DNA of 64,000 nt, from contig NZ_CP045701.2 of the NCBI RefSeq assembly GCF_009601685.2, positions 6,510,001-6,574,000 of the forward strand. Reading direction: 5' to 3'. Positions within the stretch are counted from its first letter, which is position 1. The number at the start of each line of letters is the position of its first letter. The translations under genes were made by a program, and so were the position numbers. Of the stretch, positions 1 to 9,327 are shown one piece after another. The notes under the pieces were generated by a model, which ran no database searches, was not told the DNA's origin, and worked only from the letters and a program-made list of their open reading frames with translations. The stretch comes from Pseudomonas brassicacearum (GTDB taxonomy: Bacteria; Pseudomonadota; Gammaproteobacteria; Pseudomonadales; Pseudomonadaceae).

Positions 1-73
1 TCTCCGTAGCGTACTGCTTGCAGATGACCCGCGGCTCCACACAGGGGCCCGAGGGATCGGATTTGAGGGGCAT
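1..73 (-). CDS. Possible 5' end of a gene cut by the window edge
   Basis: An ATG at 73 on the minus strand opens a frame of 24 codons that runs off the left edge without a stop, beginning MPLKSDPSGPCVEPRV. The composition looks coding and the position, divergent from uvrD, suits a real gene start. No clear ribosome binding site is visible. I do not recognise the protein from this fragment. Confidence 0.45.
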   Translation of the reverse strand, partial: MPLKSDPSGPCVEPRVICKQYATE

Positions 74-334
74 TGGCACTGTTCTTGTTCTTATTCAGTA
101 GAGCGTGGAGAACCCGAAACAAGCACCGAGCATACACAAGCCATGGGCCATCCCACACTGCCCCAGCTCATAAAAATACTGAAAAAAGTCGCTATTTCAT
201 TGGGTGGCGCCCCTCCCGAGCGAGTCCCGCCAACGCCTGTAGCCCATGACCAACCAGTCATCATCAAGCGGTCTTTTATCGGCTGATGCAAAGCTCGGTT
301 TGCCCGGGCTGACGCCGCACCCTAGAATGCCCCG

Positions 335-2518
335 ATGCGCGATGATCTCTCCCTTCTGCTGAACTCCCTCAACGATGCCCAACGTCAGGCCGTAGCAGCC
401 TCCGTGGGTCGTCAGTTGGTCCTGGCCGGTGCCGGCTCCGGTAAAACCCGAGTGCTGGTGCACCGTATCGCCTGGTTGATCCAGGTCGAGAACGCCTCGC
501 CCCATTCGATCCTGTCGGTGACGTTCACCAACAAGGCCGCAGCCGAGATGCGCCATCGCATCGAGCAACTGATGGGCATCAACCCTGCCGGCATGTGGGT
601 CGGCACGTTCCACGGCCTGGCGCACCGCTTGCTGCGGGCGCATTGGCAGGAGGCCGGGCTGAGCCAGACCTTCCAGATCCTGGACAGCGACGACCAGCAG
701 CGCCTGGTCAAGCGGGTGATCCGCGAGCTGGGCCTGGACGAGCAACGCTGGCCCGCCCGCCAGGCCCAGTGGTTCATCAACGGCCAGAAAGACGAAGGCC
801 TGCGCCCGCAGCACATCCAGGCCAGCGGCGATCTGTTCCTGGCGACCATGCGCAGCATCTACGAAGCCTACGAGGCGGCGTGCCAGCGTGCCGGGGTCAT
901 CGACTTTTCCGAGTTGCTGCTACGGGCGCTGGACCTGTGGCGCGACCACCCTGGCCTGCTGGCCCACTACCAAAAGCGCTTCCGGCATGTACTGGTGGAC
1001 GAATTCCAGGACACCAACGCCGTGCAATACGCCTGGTTGCGCCTGCTCGCCAAGGGCGGCGACAGCCTGATGGTGGTGGGTGACGATGACCAGTCGATCT
1101 ACGGCTGGCGCGGCGCCAAGATCGAGAATATTCACCAGTACTCGGCGGACTTTCCCGACGCCGAAGTCATCCGCCTGGAACAGAACTACCGCTCCACCGC
1201 CGGTATCCTCAAGGCCGCCAACGCCCTGATCGCCAACAACACCGGGCGTCTGGGCAAGGAGTTGTGGACCGACGGCGGCGAAGGCGAGGCAATCAACCTC
1301 TATGCCGCCTTCAACGAGCACGACGAAGCCCGCTACGTGGTGGAAACCATCGAAAGCGCGCTGAAAACCGGCCTGGCCCGCAGTGACATCGCCATCCTGT
1401 ACCGTTCCAACGCCCAGTCGCGGGTGCTGGAAGAGGCCTTGCTGCGCGAGCGAATCCCCTATCGCATCTACGGCGGCCAGCGCTTCTTCGAACGTGCTGA
1501 AATCAAGAACGCCATGGCCTACCTGCGCCTGATCGAAGGTCGCGGCAACGATGCGGCCCTGGAACGGGTGATCAACGTGCCAACGCGTGGCATTGGTGAG
1601 AAAACCGTCGAAGCGATTCGCGATCACGCGCGCCACAGCCACGTATCCATGTGGGAAGCCATGCACCAACTGGTCGCCAACAAAGGCATGACCGGTCGCG
1701 CCGCTGGCGCCCTGAAGGCCTTCATGGACCTGATCGAAGACCTGGCTGCCAAGTGCGGGGAAATGCCCCTGCACTTGATGACCCAGACCGTCATCGAGCA
1801 GTCCGGCCTGATCGCCTATCACGAAGCGGAAAAAGGCGAGAAAGGCCAGGCCCGGGTGGAAAACCTTGAGGAACTGGTCAGCGCCGCGCGCAACTTCGAG
1901 AGCAGCGAAGAAGACGCAGACCTGTCGCCGCTGTCGGCCTTCCTGGGTCACGCTTCCCTGGAGGCCGGTGACACCCAGGCCGACGAACACGAAGACAGCA
2001 TCCAGCTGATGACCCTGCACAGCGCCAAGGGCTTGGAATTCCCCTACGTGTTCCTCGTGGGCATGGAAGAAGGCCTGTTCCCTCACAAAATGAGCCTGGA
2101 AGAACCGGGACGCTTGGAAGAAGAGCGGCGCCTGGCCTATGTCGGTATCACCCGCGCCATGCAGAATCTGGTACTGACCTACGCCGAAACCCGGCGTTTG
2201 TATGGCAGCGAGACCTACAACAAGGTGTCGCGCTTCGTACGTGAAGTCCCGAAGGGGCTGATCCAGGAAGTGCGGCTGTCCAACAGTGTCAGCCGTCCGT
2301 TCGGAGGCGGCCAGCAGCAAAGCACCAGCAGCCTGTTCGGCGGCAGCGACATCCCGGAAACCGGCTTCAGCCTCGGCCAGACCGTACGGCATTCGGTATT
2401 CGGCGACGGCGTGATCCTCAACTTCGAGGGCGCCGGCGCCCAGGCCCGGGTGCAGGTGAACTTCAGCGAAGGCAGCAAGTGGCTGATGCTGGGGTATGCC
2501 AAGCTCGAAGCGATCTAG
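335..2518 (+). CDS. uvrD: DNA helicase II (UvrD)
   Basis: Superfamily 1A 3'-5' helicase that removes incised oligonucleotides in nucleotide excision repair and newly made strands in mismatch repair. The 727-residue protein has the usual family length. Walker A AGAGSGKT lies at residues 31-38, motif II DEFQDTN at 222-228 and motif III QSIYGWRGA at 253-261; the late motif VGITRAM precedes a C-terminal Tudor-like tail. The ATG at 335 is the first in frame. It is transcribed alone, with a REP pair directly after the stop. I see no LexA box in the 260 bp upstream, so SOS control is not supported here. Confidence 0.97.
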   Translation: MRDDLSLLLNSLNDAQRQAVAASVGRQLVLAGAGSGKTRVLVHRIAWLIQVENASPHSILSVTFTNKAAAEMRHRIEQLMGINPAGMWVGTFHGLAHRLLRAHWQEAGLSQTFQILDSDDQQRLVKRVIRELGLDEQRWPARQAQWFINGQKDEGLRPQHIQASGDLFLATMRSIYEAYEAACQRAGVIDFSELLLRALDLWRDHPGLLAHYQKRFRHVLVDEFQDTNAVQYAWLRLLAKGGDSLMVVGDDDQSIYGWRGAKIENIHQYSADFPDAEVIRLEQNYRSTAGILKAANALIANNTGRLGKELWTDGGEGEAINLYAAFNEHDEARYVVETIESALKTGLARSDIAILYRSNAQSRVLEEALLRERIPYRIYGGQRFFERAEIKNAMAYLRLIEGRGNDAALERVINVPTRGIGEKTVEAIRDHARHSHVSMWEAMHQLVANKGMTGRAAGALKAFMDLIEDLAAKCGEMPLHLMTQTVIEQSGLIAYHEAEKGEKGQARVENLEELVSAARNFESSEEDADLSPLSAFLGHASLEAGDTQADEHEDSIQLMTLHSAKGLEFPYVFLVGMEEGLFPHKMSLEEPGRLEEERRLAYVGITRAMQNLVLTYAETRRLYGSETYNKVSRFVREVPKGLIQEVRLSNSVSRPFGGGQQQSTSSLFGGSDIPETGFSLGQTVRHSVFGDGVILNFEGAGAQARVQVNFSEGSKWLMLGYAKLEAI

Positions 2519-2540
2519 GGATTTCGTAAGAAGCACCTTG

Positions 2541-2630
2541 CTGTGGGAGCAAGGCTTGCCCGCGAGGCGGTGGCGCATTTGACAGAGATGTGTCAGACAG
2601 ATCGCTATCGCGGGCAAGCCTTGCTCCCAC
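2541..2630. repeat. REP pair (GTGGGAGCAAGG type)
   Basis: Two inverted copies of a Pseudomonas REP unit: CTGTGGGAGCAAGGCTTGCC starts at 2541 and its mirror ends in CTTGCTCCCAC at 2630. They lie between uvrD and the next gene. The surrounding gap (2519-2824) holds nothing else recognisable apart from a presumed promoter. Confidence 0.85.
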
Positions 2631-2824
2631 TGATGTCTCCCCCACATTAGTTTCCGACCGACCTTATTTCTTTTTCCTACAGCCCAAAGCGAACAAGCCT
2701 TCTTGCACAGCCGAAGCTGAACCTCAGCTGTCACGCAAAAGCCCGAAACACTCTGTCGCTAGCCAGCAACAGTTCAGCTGTGCAACATGGCGCGCGTGCT
2801 ATCCACAAATGGGAATGCCTTTAT

Positions 2825-3700
2825 ATGAAACGTTTTCTTAGCATCGCCATGGCGCTGTGCATTGGCCTGACGATGGCCATCGACGCCAATGCCGCCAAGC
2901 GCTTTGGCGGTGGTAAAAGCTCGGGCGCTGCCCCGACTCACCAAACCAGCCAGATGGCACCGTCTTCTGCCGCTGGCTCTACCGCTGCCACCGCAGGCGC
3001 TGCCGGTGCCGCAGGCGCTGCCACCAAGGCCAGCGGTGCTTCGCGCTGGCTCGGCCCCCTGGCCGGCATCGCCGCCGGTGGCCTGCTCGCCTCCATGTTC
3101 ATGGGCGACGGGTTCCAGGGCATGCAGATCTTCGACATCCTGATCATGGCGGTCATCGCCTTCCTGGTCTTCCGTTTCATTGCCGCCCGTCGTCGCAAGC
3201 AGCAGGAGCAATTCGCTCCGGCCGGCCACGCGCCGATGCAGCGTGAAGTGTTCAACCAGCAGCCGGCCAGTGGTTCGATCTTCGGTGGTTCGGCAGCGCC
3301 TGTGACCGCCCGTCCGGTCATCAATGCGCCGGCCTGGTTCAACGAGCAACGCTTCATCGAAGCTGCGCGTAGCCACTTCATGTCCCTGCAGCAACATTGG
3401 GACGCGAACGAAATGGACAAGATCTCTGAGTTCGTGACCCCGCAATTGCTGGAGTTCCTCAAGCGCGAGCGGGCCGAACTGGGCGATGGCTTCCAGTCCA
3501 CCTACATCGACAATCTGACCGTACAACTGGATGGCGTCGACGATCGCGCCGACAAGACCATCGCCACCCTGACCTTCAGCGGTGTGTCGAAGGATTCTCG
3601 CTTCGACAAGGGCGAAGCGTTCAGCGAAAGCTGGAACATGGAACGTGCCCAGGGCGATGACCAGCCTTGGCTGGTGGCCGGTATCCGCCAGAACGGTTGA
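2825..3700 (+). CDS. Tim44-domain membrane protein
   Basis: A 291-residue protein with an N-terminal signal or signal-anchor (MKRFLSIAMALCIGLTMAI), a low-complexity Ala/Gly/Ser stretch, a short hydrophobic block (GPLAGIAAGGLLASMFM), a membrane segment around ILIMAVIAFLVFRFI, and a C-terminal Tim44-like domain starting near the WFNEQRFIEAARSHF segment. Bacterial Tim44-like proteins are widespread in Proteobacteria and their role is poorly defined. I start at 2825 rather than an in-frame ATG 45 bases upstream because only the later start gives a clean signal sequence. It is monocistronic, ending at a strong terminator. Confidence 0.88.
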   Translation: MKRFLSIAMALCIGLTMAIDANAAKRFGGGKSSGAAPTHQTSQMAPSSAAGSTAATAGAAGAAGAATKASGASRWLGPLAGIAAGGLLASMFMGDGFQGMQIFDILIMAVIAFLVFRFIAARRRKQQEQFAPAGHAPMQREVFNQQPASGSIFGGSAAPVTARPVINAPAWFNEQRFIEAARSHFMSLQQHWDANEMDKISEFVTPQLLEFLKRERAELGDGFQSTYIDNLTVQLDGVDDRADKTIATLTFSGVSKDSRFDKGEAFSESWNMERAQGDDQPWLVAGIRQNG

Positions 3701-3732
3701 ACCTTTGCCCGTTTTGCATGTTGAAATAAAAG

Positions 3733-3756
3733 AACCCCGGCTCAGGCCGGGGTTTT
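3733..3756 (+). terminator. Rho-independent terminator after the Tim44-domain gene
   Basis: Perfect 9-bp stem AACCCCGGC / GCCGGGGTT with loop TCAG, followed by TTCTATTT, about 30 bp after the stop codon at 3700. Confidence 0.92.
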
Positions 3757-3840
3757 CTATTTCGCGGTTGCATCTATAGCGAGCTACTGTATAAACCGCT
3801 CCATATAAAACCGCGCCATCGAGAAAGAGGATCCCCGGAC

Positions 3841-4248
3841 GTGGAAGAAATCATCGAACAATTGCGTGAAGCCAACGAGCCCGTACCGGTCCCGCTGGAG
3901 TTGCCCGACGAAGACTTGCTGGTAGAGATCGAAGAGCAGCTGTTCATCGATATCCCATTCGTCTTCAGGGAGTTTTTGCTGACCGTCAGCGATGTCGTCT
4001 ATGGCAGCCTGGAACCGGTGACCGTCACCGATCCACAATCCCACACCTACCTGCCAGATGTGGCCGCCAATGCCTGGGATGCCGGCGTCGACCGCAGCCT
4101 GATCCCGATCTGCCAGGACGGCGACGATTATTATTGCGTCGAGGAAGACGGCACTGTGGTGCTCTGGCAGGCCGAAGAAGAACTGATCGCCGAAGAGACC
4201 TGGGAATCGGTCTGGCACTGGGCCCGGGATGTCTGGCTGGAAAGCTGA
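3841..4248 (+). CDS. SMI1/KNR4 (SUKH) family protein
   Basis: A 135-residue acidic protein starting with GTG. The pattern of an acidic N-terminal helix, the segment ELPDEDLLVEIEEQLFIDIP, then LPDVAANAWDAG and the Trp-rich end (WESVWHWARDVWLES), matches the SMI1/KNR4 or SUKH fold. SUKH proteins often act as immunity proteins against secreted or contact-dependent toxins, but single chromosomal copies also occur as housekeeping proteins. No toxin gene lies beside it, so I do not infer an immunity role. It converges on the antiporter gene, with 12 bp between the two stops. Confidence 0.82.
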   Translation: MEEIIEQLREANEPVPVPLELPDEDLLVEIEEQLFIDIPFVFREFLLTVSDVVYGSLEPVTVTDPQSHTYLPDVAANAWDAGVDRSLIPICQDGDDYYCVEEDGTVVLWQAEEELIAEETWESVWHWARDVWLES

Positions 4249-4260
4249 GCCCACCGCCGG

Positions 4261-6024
4261 TCAATGCCCGGACGAGTCCTTGTGGTTGTCCAGGGTTTCA
4301 AGCAAGGCCACCTGCATTCGCGTATGCAGGCGGATGAACCAGCGCCAGAGCAGTGCCGCCACGGCAGTCGCCACCACGGCGATCAGTACGAGCAACTTGT
4401 TGGTCGGCAGAATGCTGGCCGACAAGGCTGCCAATAGCAGGAAAATCACCAGCAGCGAGAGAATCGGGATCACTTCGGCGATCACCCGACGCACTCGCTG
4501 GGTGTGGCGGCCAGCCATTTCCGGTTTCACACCCATCTCTGCCAGCAGCATCGACAGCGCCTTGAGCTTGCGATAGGCGGCGATCAGGAAGGGTAGCGAC
4601 AGCAGCAACGCACCGCCCCAAATCAAGGCCTTCTGCCAGCTCGGGTCGCTGATCCACGCTTGCAGGTAAGCCGACATTCGCTCGGCGAAATAACCGCCCG
4701 AAACAAAGATCGCGATCACCAACGCCAGGTTGACCCCAACCTGCAGCAAAATCCGCCGGATCATCGACGCCACCATCGCACCTTCACCATGGGGCTGGAT
4801 ACTGCGCAGCCATTCGCCATACATCCCAAGCACCCGCGTCAGCCGTTGCGGCATGAACGTTGCCAACTTGACGGACAACGGGTCAGCGGCCCGGATCAGG
4901 TACGGCGTCAGCAGTGTGGTCAATACCGAGACGGCAACCGCGACCGGATAGAGGAAATCGCTGGTGACCTGCAGGGTCATCCCCAACGACGCAATGATGA
5001 AAGAAAATTCGCCGATCTGCGAAAGCCCCATCCCAACTCGCAGCGAGGTGCGTCCGTCGTTGCCGGCGATAAAGGCCCCGACGCCGCAGGACAACATCTT
5101 GCCGAGCACCACTGCGCCGGTAATTACCGCAATCGGCCAGGCGTATTGCAGCAATATCGCCGGGTCGAGCATCAGCCCGATGGCGACAAAGAAGATCGCG
5201 CTGAACAGATCCCGCACCGGCTCCACCAGCCGCTCGATTTTCAGCAGTTGCCGGGACTCGGCCATGATCGCACCGATCAGGAACGCCCCAAGCACCATGC
5301 TGTATTCCAGCTTCACCACCAGCAGACAGAAGCCGAAACACAGGCCCAGCACGGTAATCAGTAGCATTTCGTTGCTGTCGAACTTCGCCACGTAGGCCAG
5401 CACCCTCGGCACCAGCAAAATACCGATGACCAAAGCGACGATCATGAACAGCGACAACTTGCCTACCGTGGAGAACACTTCGCCGGAGCTTACGGTGCCG
5501 CTGACGGCAATGCTCGACAGCAAGGCGATGATGCCAATGCCCAGGATGTCCTCGACGATCAACACCCCGAAAATCAGCTGCGCGAAGCGCTCGTTCTTCA
5601 TCTTCAGGTCGTTGAGGGCCTTGACGATGATGGTAGTGGAGGAAATGGCCAAGATCGCGCCGAGGAACAGCGAGTCCATGGTGCTCCACTCGAACCAGCG
5701 GCCGATTTCATAACCGATCCAGATCATCAGCACGATTTCGAGGAACGCCGCGATGAAGGCCGTGGCCCCGACCTTGAACAGTTTGCGCAGGCTGAATTCC
5801 AGGCCCAGGCAAAACATCAGGAAAATCACCCCGAGCTCGGCCAGGGTCCTGATCGTGTCTTCGTCGTGGATAAAACCGAACGGCGGCGTATGCGGGCCAA
5901 TGATGAAGCCGGCCACGATGTAGCCCAGTACCACCGGTTGCTTGAAACGATGAAAGAGTACGGTTACCAGCCCCGCAGCCATCATGATGATCGCCAAGTC
6001 TTGAATGAAACTGATGGCATGCAT
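4261..6024 (-). CDS. CPA2-family cation:proton antiporter
   Basis: A 587-residue integral membrane protein of the monovalent cation:proton antiporter-2 (KefB/YbaL-like) family. The N-terminal core shows the family signatures GYIVAGFIIGPHTPPFG and ELGVIFLMFCLGLEFS, then EDILGIGIIALLS and about twelve membrane segments. Past the core there are more hydrophobic segments (residues roughly 440-575) but no visible TrkA-N/RCK nucleotide-binding domain, so it is unlike full KefB or KefC. I chose the ATG at 6024 because the protein then begins MHAISFIQDLAIIMMAAGLV, the usual family start; longer in-frame extensions look non-coding. AACAGGGAG lies before the start. Substrate ion unknown. Confidence 0.9.
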   Translation of the reverse strand: MHAISFIQDLAIIMMAAGLVTVLFHRFKQPVVLGYIVAGFIIGPHTPPFGFIHDEDTIRTLAELGVIFLMFCLGLEFSLRKLFKVGATAFIAAFLEIVLMIWIGYEIGRWFEWSTMDSLFLGAILAISSTTIIVKALNDLKMKNERFAQLIFGVLIVEDILGIGIIALLSSIAVSGTVSSGEVFSTVGKLSLFMIVALVIGILLVPRVLAYVAKFDSNEMLLITVLGLCFGFCLLVVKLEYSMVLGAFLIGAIMAESRQLLKIERLVEPVRDLFSAIFFVAIGLMLDPAILLQYAWPIAVITGAVVLGKMLSCGVGAFIAGNDGRTSLRVGMGLSQIGEFSFIIASLGMTLQVTSDFLYPVAVAVSVLTTLLTPYLIRAADPLSVKLATFMPQRLTRVLGMYGEWLRSIQPHGEGAMVASMIRRILLQVGVNLALVIAIFVSGGYFAERMSAYLQAWISDPSWQKALIWGGALLLSLPFLIAAYRKLKALSMLLAEMGVKPEMAGRHTQRVRRVIAEVIPILSLLVIFLLLAALSASILPTNKLLVLIAVVATAVAALLWRWFIRLHTRMQVALLETLDNHKDSSGH

Positions 6025-6301
6025 GTCGGGGCTCCCTGTTCTAATGACGCACTGCAGAGCTGGAGAAATCCGTTTCCTCTGTAGGAATTGCCCTCGCAAC
6101 GGGCTTTTGAAGGGTAACACCGCGACTTCCGACGAAAAGACGGTGCAATATATGGAAACAGATCCCTCGGCGCGTGACGGCAACCACGGGCGCAGCGTCC
6201 CGATATCGGTGGTTTTTAAAACCTGGTGACCTGTTCGCAGGCCACGCACCAGCACCCGCAGAGGTGCACTCCCGAATGACTGCCTTGACCGTGAGTACGT
6301 T

Positions 6302-6787
6302 ATGGAACCCGGAAATGCCCAGCTGTCGATGACGGTGTTGATGACCCCCGATATGGCCAACTTCTCTGGCAATGTCCATGGCGGCACCTTGCTCAAATAC
6401 CTCGACGAAGTCGCCTACGCCTGCGCCAGCCGCTATGCCGGGCGCTACGTGGTGACCCTGTCGGTTGACCAGGTCATCTTCCGGGAGCCGATTCATGTCG
6501 GCGAGCTGGTGACCTTCCTGGCATCGGTGAACTACACCGGCAACACGTCGATGGAAGTGGGCATCAAAGTCGTGACCGAAAATATTCGTGAACGCTCGGT
6601 ACGCCACACCAACAGTTGCTTCTTCACCATGGTTGCGGTGGATGATCAGCGTAAACCCGCCGCCGTGCCGCCCTTGCAGCCGCACAACAGCGAAGAAAAA
6701 CGCCGCTACGAACAAGCCCAGCAACGCCGGCAGATTCGCCAGGAACTGGAAAAGCGTTATCAGGACATCAAGGCAGACGGGCCATAA
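6302..6787 (+). CDS. Acyl-CoA thioesterase (hotdog fold, YciA-like)
   Basis: A 161-residue single hotdog-domain protein. The motif NVHGGTLLKYLDEVAYACA at residues 23-41 carries the catalytic Asp and Gly-rich turn of YciA-type acyl-CoA hydrolases, followed by VTLSVDQVIFREPIHVGELV. A charged C-terminal helix (EEKRRYEQAQQRRQIRQEL) is common in this subgroup. It hydrolyses acyl-CoA to free acid and CoA in the cytoplasm; the chain-length preference cannot be read from sequence. It is transcribed divergently from the antiporter; the 277-bp gap between them should contain both promoters and shows no other feature. Confidence 0.9.
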   Translation: MEPGNAQLSMTVLMTPDMANFSGNVHGGTLLKYLDEVAYACASRYAGRYVVTLSVDQVIFREPIHVGELVTFLASVNYTGNTSMEVGIKVVTENIRERSVRHTNSCFFTMVAVDDQRKPAAVPPLQPHNSEEKRRYEQAQQRRQIRQELEKRYQDIKADGP

Positions 6788-6806
6788 CGGATCGCCGAAG
6801 CTCAAC

Positions 6807-6893
6807 TGTGGGAGCGAGCTTGCTCGCGATCGCGATGTCACAGCCAACATCTATGTTGAATATGACGTCCTCATCACAATCAAGCTCCCACAG
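6807..6893. repeat. REP element with a degenerate partner
   Basis: TGTGGGAGCGAGCTTGCTCG begins at 6807; a partial inverted partner (GCTCCCACAGG) ends near 6893. It lies between the convergent thioesterase and pdxY genes. Confidence 0.8.
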
Positions 6894-6907
6894 GCGGCTT
6901 GCATTGA

Positions 6908-7780
6908 TCAAAGGCTGATCGGCACAGCCTCGAACCGCACCCGTGGATGGGCGATCCGGTCCTGGGCGCGGACCAGTTCCAGCTCATAGCTGGTGCAGGC
7001 CTGGGTTTCCAGCAGCACTTCATGCACCGCCGCGGCAGTGAATTCGAGCGCCGCCACCAGGCTGTCCCCCAACAGTATCCGCGCCAGGAACAACCCCGAG
7101 GTCAGGTCACCCACGCCCACCGGCTGGCGCGGGAACGCCAGCAGCGGACGGCGCAGGTGCCAGCTACCGTCGGCAGTCACCAGTAGCATTTCGAAGCTGT
7201 CATCGGGTTTGCCGGGGTAGACCAGGTGCTTGACCAGTACCGCCTTGGGTCCACGGGCCAGCAATGCCCGGGCCATGGCCAGGCAGTCCAGCAAAGACTG
7301 CGCCTTGCGTCCCGAAAAACTGTCCAGCTCCAGTTGGTTCGGGCACAAGAAGTCCGCCACGGCAGCGGCTTCTTCCAGGAGAAATTCACTCACCTCGGGC
7401 GCCACGATGCAGCCCTTCTCTGGATGCCCCATGACCGGGTCACACAGGTACAGCGCCTTCGGATTGGCGGCCTTGATCCGCGCCACGCCCGTCAGGATCG
7501 CCCGCCCTTGAGCCGCGCTGCCCAGATAACCGGACAACACCGCATCGCACTGACCCAGCTCACCGATGGCCGCAATGCCTTCCACCAATGCCGGTATCTG
7601 CTCCGGTGCAAGCACCTCCCCGGTCCATTGGCCGTATTGGGTGTGATTGGAAAATTGCACGGTATTGAGCGGCCAGACGTTCGCCCCGACCCGCTGCATC
7701 GCAAACACCGCGGCACTATTGCCGGCGTGACCGAACACCACGTGGGACTGAATGGCAAGCAGATGAGGCGTACGTTTCAT
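6908..7780 (-). CDS. pdxY: Pyridoxal kinase PdxY
   Basis: A 290-residue ribokinase-fold enzyme that phosphorylates pyridoxal to PLP in B6 salvage. The start [20 protein letters not shown], the loop [18 protein letters not shown], the [12 protein letters not shown] segment and the anion-hole motif [14 protein letters not shown] (around residues 222-235) are all diagnostic of PdxY. The ATG at 7780 matches the family's usual N-terminus; an upstream in-frame ATG would add 19 non-conserved residues. It stands alone and is divergent from the DUF3301 gene. Confidence 0.95.
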   Translation of the reverse strand: MKRTPHLLAIQSHVVFGHAGNSAAVFAMQRVGANVWPLNTVQFSNHTQYGQWTGEVLAPEQIPALVEGIAAIGELGQCDAVLSGYLGSAAQGRAILTGVARIKAANPKALYLCDPVMGHPEKGCIVAPEVSEFLLEEAAAVADFLCPNQLELDSFSGRKAQSLLDCLAMARALLARGPKAVLVKHLVYPGKPDDSFEMLLVTADGSWHLRRPLLAFPRQPVGVGDLTSGLFLARILLGDSLVAALEFTAAAVHEVLLETQACTSYELELVRAQDRIAHPRVRFEAVPISL

Positions 7781-7899
7781 GCGGGAAGTTTCCGTAAAAC
7801 GATTGAAATTCAAGCCGCGCAGTATGCGACTAAACACAGCCTGTACGACAGACCGGCGAGACAGTTAAGCTGGCAGCAACTTGTTGGAGCGCTTCGTTC

Positions 7900-8322
7900 A
7901 TGCTGACCCTTGGAAACATTTTCGTGCTGATGCTGCTGGCTACCGGCGGCGCCTGGCTGTGGCACAACCATGGCTTGCGCGAACGGGCGTTGGCGAGGGT
8001 CATGCAGCATTGCGCCAACCTCAAGATCGAGTTGCTGGACGGCAATGTGGCGCTGAAAAAAATCGGTTTCGTGAAAGACGCCAACGGACGACGACGCCTG
8101 GCTCGCGTCTACACCTTCGAGTTCACCGTCACCGGCGAAAGCCGCCATTCGGGCACCATCACCCAGTTTGGCGCCCACAGCGCGCACATCGAGCTGGCGC
8201 CCTACCCGATGCCCTTCGAAGAAACACCGCCAACGCCGATTGAACCGATCCAGACCAGGCCCAGGGCTGAAGTCATCGAGTTGAGCCAGTGGCGCCAGGA
8301 ACACAACAAGTGGAAGCCTTGA
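7900..8322 (+). CDS. DUF3301 membrane-anchored protein
   Basis: A 140-residue protein with one N-terminal membrane segment (MLTLGNIFVLMLLATGGAWL) followed by a cytoplasmic or periplasmic domain with the conserved core HGLRERALARV, CANLKIELLDGNVAL and RVYTFEFTVTG. This is the DUF3301 family, common in Gammaproteobacteria and without known function. The Pro-rich tail before VIELSQWRQEHNKW is usual. It converges on the CobW-like gene, 12 bp apart. Confidence 0.88.
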   Translation: MLTLGNIFVLMLLATGGAWLWHNHGLRERALARVMQHCANLKIELLDGNVALKKIGFVKDANGRRRLARVYTFEFTVTGESRHSGTITQFGAHSAHIELAPYPMPFEETPPTPIEPIQTRPRAEVIELSQWRQEHNKWKP

Positions 8323-8334
8323 AACACGGCTGAC

Positions 8335-9300
8335 TCAAGCACACTGACAATTCACCAGCCCGGCTTGCAGGCGATCAACGTCTTGCGGCTGATCGAAAAT
8401 CAGCTCGATTCGAGAATCCTGGCGCCACTCACTGGCTTGCCAGCCCAGCGTCGTCCCCTCCAGTGCGTTGGCTGAAACCCAACCGTCGACACTGTGGATA
8501 ACCATTTTCGCCCGCTTCCAGTCTTGCTCTTGCAGCCATCGCGTCAGTGCCGCTGCATCGAATTGCTGGCTGGGGTGCCAGCGCCAACCAATACTCCAGC
8601 CACCGTCCTGCTGCTGATACAGGCAGATCGGCAGCGTGGGGTCGGACCAAATAGCCGGTAACTGGCCCAAGCTCTTCGGCAGATTCAAGATAGCCACAGC
8701 CCCACTGCCCCGAGCCGCAAGCCCTGGCAATCGCTCGATCGGCAGCGCAGCCTGCTGCGTCCAGTACAACGCACGCCCAGGCAGTTGCGCCGTCAGCCGT
8801 TCGCGATCGGCTTGGGTGAGGGTCTCGGACTTGTTCAGCACCAACAGTCCGGCCTCCGCCAGGGTTTGTCGCTGCGCGTCGGGCAAAGGCTTGCCGTCTG
8901 CCATCGCCTGGGCATCCAGCACCAGCACGCAGGGTTGCACCGCCAGCACGCCGAGCCATGGTGCTTCATTCAGTTGTCGCATCAACTGCACCGGATGGCC
9001 CAGGCCCGAGGGTTCGATGAACAGCCGATCCGGCCGGGCCTTGCGCAGCAAACGCCCAAGACCGATCTGAAACGGCGTGCCGTTGACGCAGCACAAGCAA
9101 CCGCCGGCCACTTCGCCCAGTGCGATACCATCGCCGGCCTGGGTCAGCAACGCGGCATCCAGGCCGATCTGACCGAATTCATTGATCAGCACCGCCCAGC
9201 GCTCATCGGCCGGGCGCTGCGCCAGCAGATGCCTGATCAGGCTGGTCTTGCCGGCGCCCAAAGGACCGGCGATGACATGGGTGGGAATGTGCTGCAACAT
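8335..9300 (-). CDS. COG0523 (CobW-type) GTPase, zinc cluster paralogue 1
   Basis: A 321-residue G3E GTPase of the CobW/COG0523 family, the group of metallochaperones that deliver zinc or other metals to client proteins. The P-loop GPLGAGKTS is at residues 12-20, the metal-binding CxCC motif (GGCLCC) at 66-71, and an NKSE guanine-specificity motif near residue 172. The C-terminal CobW_C domain is present. It is shorter and distinct from the ZigA-like paralogue 2 kb away. It is divergent from the small secreted protein at 9328; I see no Zur-like palindrome in the 27 bp between them, so its regulation is unclear. Confidence 0.9.
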   Translation of the reverse strand: MLQHIPTHVIAGPLGAGKTSLIRHLLAQRPADERWAVLINEFGQIGLDAALLTQAGDGIALGEVAGGCLCCVNGTPFQIGLGRLLRKARPDRLFIEPSGLGHPVQLMRQLNEAPWLGVLAVQPCVLVLDAQAMADGKPLPDAQRQTLAEAGLLVLNKSETLTQADRERLTAQLPGRALYWTQQAALPIERLPGLAARGSGAVAILNLPKSLGQLPAIWSDPTLPICLYQQQDGGWSIGWRWHPSQQFDAAALTRWLQEQDWKRAKMVIHSVDGWVSANALEGTTLGWQASEWRQDSRIELIFDQPQDVDRLQAGLVNCQCA

Positions 9301-9327
9301 AATCGGCGGCTTTCGATGGAGGTGAAT

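Noticed and set aside
6241..6301. AGAGGTGCACTCC and AGTA before the thioesterase, reminiscent of a lysine riboswitch
   Set aside because: Only two short strings match; the conserved five-stem core is absent and the downstream gene has no link to lysine.
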